Source: a virus. Taken from it: a stretch of 29,924 nucleotides of DNA. Location: IMG/VR virus record IMGVR_UViG_3300030012_003676, positions 1 through 29,924 of that record. One strand, given 5' to 3'. Position numbers and translations under genes: made by a program. This document shows positions 24,150 to 29,924 of the stretch, one piece after another. Under the pieces are notes generated by a model. The model was not told the DNA's origin. It saw nothing but the letters and a program-made list of their open reading frames with translations, and ran no database searches. Position 1 is the stretch's first letter. Each line of letters opens with the position of its first letter.

Positions 24150-24299
24150 TTACAACTCCTCATTTATTTTAGTGAATGTTGTATGTTCTCTACAATTAGA
24201 ACATATCCCTGTAACTTCTATGTTGTCTTCTACATGTAAGTCAAATAATGACAAAGCAAAACAACATAAGCTGTATCTTTCATCTTCTAAGTTAATCAT
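24150..24299 (-). CDS. Small Cys-containing early protein, 49 residues
   Basis: ATG 24299 follows AAGGAGTAAC closely and opens a 49-codon frame (MINLEDERYSLCCFALSLFD, then LHVEDNIEVTGICSNCREHT...). Cys12-Cys13 and the C-x2-C near residues 33-36 could form a zinc site. It sits directly between two other short early genes with short spacing. Unrecognised; a small zinc-binding host-interaction protein is plausible. Confidence 0.6.
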   Translation of the reverse strand: MINLEDERYSLCCFALSLFDLHVEDNIEVTGICSNCREHTTFTKINEEL

Positions 24300-24319
24300 G
24301 TTACTCCTTTTTTCCCTTG

Positions 24320-24496
24320 TTATAATTTTAATGTAGCTAATCCAAGTGATTTGCTAAATTCTTCATCAATCATTTTAATAGTTTTATCTGATGTCAATCT
24401 ATCAAATCTTGTTTTTTGTGCTTTAATAAGTTTGATTATTATAAGTTCTAATTGTTCCTTATCTAACATCTCAACTCTTTTAATTGTCTTATTCAT
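24320..24496 (-). CDS. First gene of the early transcript, small unknown protein
   Basis: 58 residues from ATG 24496 (MNKTIKRVEMLDKEQLELII...), with AAAGGAG 6 nt upstream. A GTG at 24541 is in frame, but reading from it would translate the 5' hairpin, so I reject it. The protein is predicted all-helical (LELIIIKLIKAQKTRFDRLT; DEEFSKSLGLATLKL), charged, without Cys. As the first gene behind the putative promoter it should be the earliest expressed; its role is unknown. Confidence 0.65.
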   Translation of the reverse strand: MNKTIKRVEMLDKEQLELIIIKLIKAQKTRFDRLTSDKTIKMIDEEFSKSLGLATLKL

Positions 24497-24522
24497 TGTT
24501 ACTCCTTTTTTGTTTTTTCCCT

Positions 24523-24539
24523 GTTGTCTCCTTGACAAC
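24523..24539 (-). promoter_or_regulatory. 5' leader hairpin GTTGTC-AAGGA-GACAAC
   Basis: A perfect 6-bp inverted repeat whose loop contains AAGGA, about 30 nt before the first ATG and roughly at the predicted transcript 5' end. It could stabilise the RNA, act as an operator, or present a decoy ribosome site. Confidence 0.5.
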
Positions 24540-24544
24540 ACTAT

Positions 24545-24574
24545 ATATTACAAAATAAAAATATTTAAAAGCAA
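24545..24574 (-). promoter_or_regulatory. Candidate main promoter
   Basis: Minus strand TTGCTT (24574-24569) and TAATAT (24550-24545) stand 18 nt apart, sigma70-like. The start would fall near 24538, at the foot of the 5' hairpin. It lies in the only spacer that follows a terminator, just before the first early gene, which makes it the natural start of the genome-length transcript. Confidence 0.5.
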
Positions 24575-24584
24575 TAAAATTCGT

Positions 24585-24615
24585 ATAAAGAAAAATGCCC
24601 TGATAAATCAAGGCA
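24585..24615 (-). terminator. Rho-independent terminator ending the tail transcript
   Basis: On the minus strand TGCCTTGA, loop TTTA, TCAGGGCA forms an 8-bp stem (one G-U), followed by TTTTTCTTT. It lies 36 nt after the stop of the last tail gene (24651) and just before the early promoter, so it closes the circular gene order. Confidence 0.8.
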
Positions 24616-24650
24616 CTTAACTTTTAGGTTATGAGTGAGAGAGGATATAC

Positions 24651-25706
24651 CTAAATTTGCTCTTCCAATTCTATAGAAATGTTATAAAGGTTAGGAGTTT
24701 TTTGAACGATCTGGTAGTTGCTTTTCATTCTTACTAATGCAAAACCTTGTGGTGAAAAATCATCTTTATCTACTTGCAACATCATTGGCAAATGACCCCC
24801 AAGTGATTTATGAACACAATTACTATAAAAGTCTATCGCATTATTAATATTATATTGACTTTTGTTATCAACACCATATACTGCATGATTATCTTTTGCG
24901 TTCCAACCATTGCTATTCATCATCATTAGTTGATTCATAACTTTTTCAGGAGCAAGGCTGTCAAACTGTAGTTTCCATTTTCTTCTACCTGAACGTCTTT
25001 GAAAGTTATCGCCTTCTTCTGAGTTAGTAAGTCCCCATGGTTCTGTAATCCAATTATTAAGCTTGGACCAATTCAGATTAGATATGGTTTTACCTGTTAT
25101 TGTTTCTTTCTGTGTTACACCATAGTCTATAGAAAAAGTTTCAGATAAATTAGCATTTACAGGAAACTCAAATGCTTTACCCCACATAATTGAACCAAGC
25201 TTTAATTTGTTAAATGTAACACCATTTAAAGAATTTAAATTCAGTCTAAATGTTCTGTAGTCTTGATCTGGTTTATCTGTAATTGACATCAAACTCCAAC
25301 CATCATAGTCAGGTATGCTATTTGGTACATAATTGACCAATTGAGACATTGCTAAATTTATCGAGTTTTGGTCATTAAGTGCCTCTATGCTTGGTATTAA
25401 TCCTGATGTGTGCAAATTATGCCCTAATATCGCAAAAAAATCATAATTCCATAAACCTTGTTCAATAACATTTGTAAAATTATCAGAATTAGGTACAATT
25501 TTATAATCCATCGCAATATTTACATTACCTTGTATATCAACTTGCATAAATTTTGCAGGGTCTAATTGTAGTAACTTTATTAATTGTTCATCTGTTATGT
25601 CTGCTCCATCTACACTTATAGCATCTAATGCACCTGATGCATATTGCCATAATGGATAACTAACATATAATTTTGGTTGTGTTGCAATTTGGTAATAACT
25701 ATCCAT
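24651..25706 (-). CDS. Tail-associated structural protein, last gene of the late transcript
   Basis: 351 residues from ATG 25706 (MDSYYQIATQPKLYVSYPLW...), with AAGGA 7 nt upstream. An in-frame TTG just before is less likely. The protein is beta-rich, and its YPLWQYASGALDAIS start resembles tail-tip-region proteins of other marine phages (from memory). A central FSIDYGVTQKETITGKTISN, a WGLTNSEEGDNFQRRSGRRK segment and a C-terminal strand region (YQIVQKTPNLYNISIELEEQ) resemble distal-tail (Dit-like) proteins. It overlaps the previous gene by 8 nt and is followed by the terminator. Distal tail or tail fibre attachment are the likely roles. Confidence 0.6.
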   Translation of the reverse strand: MDSYYQIATQPKLYVSYPLWQYASGALDAISVDGADITDEQLIKLLQLDPAKFMQVDIQGNVNIAMDYKIVPNSDNFTNVIEQGLWNYDFFAILGHNLHTSGLIPSIEALNDQNSINLAMSQLVNYVPNSIPDYDGWSLMSITDKPDQDYRTFRLNLNSLNGVTFNKLKLGSIMWGKAFEFPVNANLSETFSIDYGVTQKETITGKTISNLNWSKLNNWITEPWGLTNSEEGDNFQRRSGRRKWKLQFDSLAPEKVMNQLMMMNSNGWNAKDNHAVYGVDNKSQYNINNAIDFYSNCVHKSLGGHLPMMLQVDKDDFSPQGFALVRMKSNYQIVQKTPNLYNISIELEEQI

Positions 25707-26160
25707 CAATTTTCCTTGTTTTATCTGTTATTGTTGTAATTCTACCCATATCGTCTCTATCTTTATCGCTTTTGTTTATATTTATTCTATAATTACTGTG
25801 GTCCTCATCATATTCTTGCCAATCTTTATCTAATAAATCCCAACTTGTTGCAATATTAACATAAGTTTGTCTTTTTCTGTTTTCAAATCTTAAAGGTGTT
25901 TTTATATTACTAAATCTCAAATAAATAAACGCATTAACAATTGTTAACTTACCTGTAAATTTGAACAATGATTTATACTCGGTGTCTTCTTCTTCTTTAT
26001 TAAGGTTCAAAATAATTATCTTAGTGTCTGATTTTGCAATAATATACCTATCTGTATTTCTTTTTATATTTACTTTTTCAGAAATGTTAATTTCTATTGC
26101 ACTAAAATTCACACCGGATTTTAAGATAAGTTCTTTTTTTTCTGTTATTAGCTTTATCAT
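25699..26160 (-). CDS. Small tail-tip-region protein, unknown
   Basis: A 153-residue protein (MIKLITEKKELILKSGVNFS...), with its ATG one base after the large tail gene's stop. It is predicted beta in the N-terminal two thirds (AIEINISEKVNIKR; KIIILNLNKEEED; GKLTIVNAFIYLRFSN), followed by an acidic, Asp-rich C-terminus (DKDWQEYDEDHSNYRI; KSDKDRDDMGR). No known motif. Sandwiched between two tail genes, it is likely a virion or assembly component. Confidence 0.6.
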   Translation of the reverse strand: MIKLITEKKELILKSGVNFSAIEINISEKVNIKRNTDRYIIAKSDTKIIILNLNKEEEDTEYKSLFKFTGKLTIVNAFIYLRFSNIKTPLRFENRKRQTYVNIATSWDLLDKDWQEYDEDHSNYRININKSDKDRDDMGRITTITDKTRKIDG

Positions 26161-26161
26161 A

Positions 26162-29100
26162 TTAATCTTGTAAAATTATATTTATCATTTCAAGTATTGT
26201 TGAAACATTTATAGCATCACTATTTAATTTTAATTTATTTTGGTCAGATATAGAAAGTGTTTCTGTCCCTAATACATGATTAACTGCTGTTGTTAAATCA
26301 TTTACGTTTATAAATCCGTCATTATTTAAATCATAATATGGAATCTCTATACCATTATCAACTGTTGCATTAGGATTATAATTATAATTTGGAATTTGTA
26401 ACCCTAAACCTTCATAATAAGTATTATATTGCTGCATGTTGCCTATAATCTCATAATTTTCTTGTTCAGGCATAACAAATCCATGATTGCCATCTATGCC
26501 TAAATAATGTAGTTGAACTGCCTTAATTTTCATGCTATTTATACCTAAGTCAGTTTCCATAATAATCCATAAGGGATACACAGGTTGTGAATTGACATAA
26601 CTAACAATACTATAATCTATATTAAATGCAAAATCATTATTAATTAGTGGAATATGTAGTATATCTCCAATTTGCAAGTTGCAATAATTAAGTGTTAGTT
26701 CTGCATTGATTACATTATGCACATTACAATTATTAAGTAAACTATACTTTAAAAAATTATCAACTGTATTATGGTCAGAATGATATTTTAAATTAATTGT
26801 TTTTCTAACATCTTCAGGAATTATATTATAATTTTCATAAGCAGTCAATTCATAATCAGGTAATAATTCATTTATTGACATTGTTCTTGTTTCTTCATAT
26901 CTGTTAAATCCATTGTCAAATCTAAAGAAAGCATCAACTTCTGTGTAAATATCTTCTCTTTTAGTTTGGTCAAAATTATATTTAATGATGTCATCCAGAT
27001 CAAGAATTACATCTATATCTTCATAAGTGTATGAATCTTTAATAGTTAAAAATCCAAATGTGCCATCCATGTTAAATTTAGGATAAGACTTTGACTCTTT
27101 ACATATGTCTTCTATCAGTCTTTTGCCTGATGTCTTTCTATTTAAACTAAATGACATTTTGAAATTATTATGTGCTTGCCTTGATTCTTGTATAGACTCT
27201 ATATCAAATTTTGAATAGTCAGGCATGCCTACTAATTCATTATTTGCTTTTCCGAAATGCATCTCATTAACTAAAATGTTCATTATTATGTCTGTTGGTT
27301 TTTCTATTAATCCATTTGTTGTTAATGTTAGTGCTTCGCCTTGAAGATAACTATTATATATAGTAATGATTTCATTAATAATAGGGTCAAAGCTATATAA
27401 ATTACTTTCAATTAAAGTAGAAAAATATGGAATTGGTCTAAATTCACCAAGATAATGTGTCCCATCTAAATCTAATTGTGTAAAGAATACAGCAGAATTA
27501 TTCACAAGACCTTGGTATGTAGCACCTTCATGGAAAGTGTAGTATCCTACTAATGTGCCTGTATCATTTCTAATTTCATCAAAACTTGTATCAAAGTTAC
27601 CATCAAAGTTTTGAATTATATGGTCTAAATACGTAGGTAAATTAATGAATATTTCTTCAAATGAATCTATTTCATTCATAGGTATTTCTGAAAATGTTAA
27701 ATTTCCTGCATGTGAATGATAAAATGGGTCTATATAATTTACATTAACTAAATGAGGTGTCCCTGAAACAGCAACATCAGGTGGTAAATTATCAGGTGTG
27801 TATCCATGTGCTGTGTCTGTTTCTGTTAAATTGTTTAGATTTACATGATATACACTTAATGCATTTTCCCAATTGTCCATATTTATAGTCCTATATGTAA
27901 AAGAAAAATCATAATCCCAATTTCCAAAATTTTCATTATTAAATATGTATCTATAAATAAGTTTGCCAAAACTTTTTAAAAAATGCTCAGTAAAAAAGCA
28001 TCGATGATTGTAAGCTGTAGGTTGTAATAAAGGGTCAATATTATACTTAATTTCAATATTTGAATTTATAGATTGAATAATCTCAGAAGATAAATTGCCT
28101 GAAAATTCTGCTGAAGCATCACGGTGTCCGTCACCATTATGAATGATATAAACTACTCTTAAAAAAGATTTCATTAATAAATCTGTAAGCATGTAATAAC
28201 TATTATAAAAAGGTGATGAATGTAATCCTTGCATATTATTTTCAATAGCAGCTTGCACTATTTCTTGATAATTTGAAGGTTCAAAAATTAATCCTAATTC
28301 TTCTTTGGTATATATGATAACATTACCATTACTGTCTTCATAAGGAATTACATTGTCAGCTATTTCTATCATTGCGTTTGCAAATCCGTTTAATAGTTGT
28401 TCGCTATCTTCATTTACTGCATCAGCGTTTAACAATAATGCTTGCTCGTATGAAATGTCATCAGTAATACTTAAATATGATTGGTAGCTTTCTGCATCTA
28501 TCTGCTCTGTAAAGGTATGATTTTTTCTACCTTTTACTGAACCAAATAATTTTTTTGTTCTTATGTCTTCTATTTGTAATGCGTGTACTAAGCCCATACC
28601 ACTTAATTGCAATCCTGAAGTCATAGTATTATTTTCATGCGATGTATTACCAAAAGAAAGTTTTGATTCATGTATTAATATCTTGTCTATATCTTGCTGC
28701 TCTTGTATTTCTGCATCATCACCATAATACTTGCCTTGTATAGGTGTCCAGATCGGATGCCTATCCTGACCAATAATAGCACTTCCCCTTGTTCCATAAA
28801 AGTTACATGTCATAAAAGATTCTTCATCAATATCACATTTTATAGGACATTTTGCATAAGGATTATTGTTATCAATAATATTTTCGCCTTCAGGTGCAGG
28901 ATCTGGTTCGAAAGTTTCAACTTCGTGTTCAAATGACGTTCCCTCCATAATTGTTATAAAACCTGTTGAAATTGGTGCAAAAGTAGACTCCTCATTATCG
29001 TTTCTTGCTAAAAGCCAATGCATAATTGTGTTTCTAAAAGAATCATCTTTTCTATAGGTTGCATTATTACTACCATCTTCAACTCTTAAAGATATGTAGT

Positions 29101-29924
29101 GTGCGTTTGAATCAACATCTAAAGAATCAGGCATTGAACTTATCGCATTTGCTTTATCTTGAAAAATAGGATATACAAACCAACCTATTTTATTCATAGT
29201 TGGTTCAAGTGTGTTCATAGCTGTGTTATTAGGATTTACTGTGCCATCATCAGATGTATACATTTTCCAATCACATGCTAAAAAAGTATTGCCTATAAAC
29301 TCATTAGAATCTGTGTTTCTAACCTGAACTAAAATATCACCAAGTGCTTTTTCAAAACTGATTAGTAAATACCTGCCCATAAATTGAGTTTCAAAGCCAT
29401 CATTTGTGTTTATTTGTTTTAAGCCTGTGTCAAAATATCCATCATTAATAATTGTGTCTGTATCCCTATAATATACATATCTGTTTTGTGAATTAAGTAT
29501 GAACTCCTCACCTTGTGCATTAGGCAATATTTGTAATTCAGACAATTGAGTATGATAAGTTCTAAAAAAAGAAACATCGCCATGAAAAAAACTTTTTGGC
29601 ATTCTTTGTTGGTAACCTACAAATGACCAATTTGTTGATGTTCTCCAATTACCATAACCTATATCATCAAATAAGTATGATTCAACTTCCTGATGATTAG
29701 AAATCTTTATATGAGACTTTTCTTGATTTTGATAATTTACTGTGTGCGACATGTGGTCTAATATTAGATAATCTTCTGATTCTTTTGCATATAAATAAAA
29801 ATTAGTATTGCCTGATGGCAAAACGTCTAACAATGAGGGCATTTTAGCAGTTTTAAAATTACCAAAAGTTGGTTGTGTATCTATAAAAAATTTACAATAT
29901 CTGTCTTGATTATCTACAGCAACA
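26162..29924 (-). CDS. Large tail (tail-tip/hub) protein, C-terminal part, with dockerin-like end
   Basis: This is the continuation of the gene that starts at 775 on the other side of the circular join. The ATG at 29842 is residue 234 of the full 1,459-residue protein, not the true start; the frame continues upstream to the window edge. Residues about 1125-1395 (NFKMSFSLNRKTSGKRLIED; KREDIYTEVDAFFRF; YCNLQIGDILHIPL) resemble baseplate-hub-like domains of marine phages. Residues 1404-1425 read D-L-N-N-D-G-F-I-N-V-N-D..., a calcium-loop dockerin repeat, and 1432-1459 a degenerate second copy (NSDAINVSTILEMINIIL). The protein probably forms the tail tip. The dockerin end may bind calcium or a cell-surface partner. 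Confidence 0.8.
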   Translation of the reverse strand, partial: VAVDNQDRYCKFFIDTQPTFGNFKTAKMPSLLDVLPSGNTNFYLYAKESEDYLILDHMSHTVNYQNQEKSHIKISNHQEVESYLFDDIGYGNWRTSTNWSFVGYQQRMPKSFFHGDVSFFRTYHTQLSELQILPNAQGEEFILNSQNRYVYYRDTDTIINDGYFDTGLKQINTNDGFETQFMGRYLLISFEKALGDILVQVRNTDSNEFIGNTFLACDWKMYTSDDGTVNPNNTAMNTLEPTMNKIGWFVYPIFQDKANAISSMPDSLDVDSNAHYISLRVEDGSNNATYRKDDSFRNTIMHWLLARNDNEESTFAPISTGFITIMEGTSFEHEVETFEPDPAPEGENIIDNNNPYAKCPIKCDIDEESFMTCNFYGTRGSAIIGQDRHPIWTPIQGKYYGDDAEIQEQQDIDKILIHESKLSFGNTSHENNTMTSGLQLSGMGLVHALQIEDIRTKKLFGSVKGRKNHTFTEQIDAESYQSYLSITDDISYEQALLLNADAVNEDSEQLLNGFANAMIEIADNVIPYEDSNGNVIIYTKEELGLIFEPSNYQEIVQAAIENNMQGLHSSPFYNSYYMLTDLLMKSFLRVVYIIHNGDGHRDASAEFSGNLSSEIIQSINSNIEIKYNIDPLLQPTAYNHRCFFTEHFLKSFGKLIYRYIFNNENFGNWDYDFSFTYRTINMDNWENALSVYHVNLNNLTETDTAHGYTPDNLPPDVAVSGTPHLVNVNYIDPFYHSHAGNLTFSEIPMNEIDSFEEIFINLPTYLDHIIQNFDGNFDTSFDEIRNDTGTLVGYYTFHEGATYQGLVNNSAVFFTQLDLDGTHYLGEFRPIPYFSTLIESNLYSFDPIINEIITIYNSYLQGEALTLTTNGLIEKPTDIIMNILVNEMHFGKANNELVGMPDYSKFDIESIQESRQAHNNFKMSFSLNRKTSGKRLIEDICKESKSYPKFNMDGTFGFLTIKDSYTYEDIDVILDLDDIIKYNFDQTKREDIYTEVDAFFRFDNGFNRYEETRTMSINELLPDYELTAYENYNIIPEDVRKTINLKYHSDHNTVDNFLKYSLLNNCNVHNVINAELTLNYCNLQIGDILHIPLINNDFAFNIDYSIVSYVNSQPVYPLWIIMETDLGINSMKIKAVQLHYLGIDGNHGFVMPEQENYEIIGNMQQYNTYYEGLGLQIPNYNYNPNATVDNGIEIPYYDLNNDGFINVNDLTTAVNHVLGTETLSISDQNKLKLNSDAINVSTILEMINIILQD
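29767..29924. repeat. Terminal overlap copy of bases 1-158 (circular genome)
   Basis: The last 158 bases repeat the first 158 with two substitutions: 74 A versus 29840 C, and 80 T versus 29846 A. A single gene reads through the repeat in frame, so it is an overlap of a circular or circularly permuted molecule rather than a functional terminal repeat. Confidence 0.9.

Larger units (their letters stand above)
947..28906. repeat. Dispersed heptamer family CCAGATC / GATCTGG, 29 sites plus one variant
   Basis: Plus-strand CCAGATC begins at 947, 1812, 3477, 5249, 5519, 9607, 9878, 13900, 15627, 17103, 20587, 21577, 23092, 26995 and 28748. GATCTGG begins at 7510, 10831, 11975, 12588, 15287, 17580, 18611, 19342, 22301, 22827, 23563, 24708, 25265 and 28900. 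The variant GATCCGG begins at 6851 and, fused to a CCAGATC, at 9610. These contain every GATC in the window by my eye count. The base after CCAGATC is never T. Confidence 0.85.

Noticed and set aside
947-28906. CCAGATC as a Chi-like, strand-oriented recombination signal
   Set aside because: Chi-type motifs are usually biased to one strand; these are split almost equally between strands.
26162-29842. A 1,226-residue gene starting at ATG 29842
   Set aside because: The frame stays open upstream and joins the gene starting at 775 across the circular overlap. The other copy of the overlap has ATT at that place.
1-29924. tRNA genes, CRISPR arrays, insertion sequences, integrase or repressor
   Set aside because: I saw no cloverleaf, no regularly spaced repeats with spacers, no transposase or recombinase motif and no lysogeny switch.

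Overview
The window is the essentially complete, circularly permuted genome of a small AT-rich tailed phage (siphovirus architecture). Bases 1-158 recur at 29767-29924 with two differences, and one large tail gene runs off the left edge and resumes in frame at the right edge. The non-redundant molecule is therefore about 29,766 bp. Every gene I can support is on the minus strand, packed with TAATG or ATGA overlaps and clear AGGAG-type ribosome binding sites. The base composition, the gene set and the run of small basic proteins resemble uncultured marine phages (impression from memory). The host cannot be named from the sequence. The heavy Shine-Dalgarno use argues against Bacteroidetes.

Transcription appears to start near 24.55 kb, where there is a promoter-like sequence and a 5' hairpin, and to end at an intrinsic terminator at 24.59-24.62 kb after going round the circle. 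Read downstream (decreasing coordinate), the order is:
- Early genes (24.5-19.8 kb): four short proteins, a Rad52/Erf-like annealing protein with an SSB-like tail, a replication initiator, an HNH nuclease, a C5-cytosine methyltransferase, a RusA-like resolvase and a DPPY amino-methyltransferase.
- Packaging and head (19.8-12.5 kb): small and large terminase, portal, four tiny basic proteins, a gpF-like head protein, a scaffold and an HK97-type major capsid protein.
- Lysis and adsorption (12.5-6.0 kb): a T4-type lysozyme, holin-like membrane proteins, a zinc-ribbon metallophosphoesterase and three fibre or appendage proteins.
- Neck and tail (6.0-0.8 kb): connector, tail terminator, tail tube, frameshifted tail assembly chaperones and tape measure.
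- Tail tip (775 across the join to 24.65 kb): a 1,459-residue tail protein ending in a dockerin-like domain, and two further tail genes.

The phage has no DNA polymerase, integrase, repressor or tRNA. It presumably borrows the host replisome and looks lytic.

The most unusual signal is at the nucleotide level. GATC occurs 30 times, and every copy lies inside CCAGATC/GATCTGG (29 sites) or the close variant GATCCGG (one further site). CCAG/CTGG occurs nowhere else in the window, and CTAG is absent. The heptamer is in both orientations and all reading frames, about one per kb and more evenly spaced than chance. This suggests a selected DNA signal or modification mark combined with avoidance of its parts.
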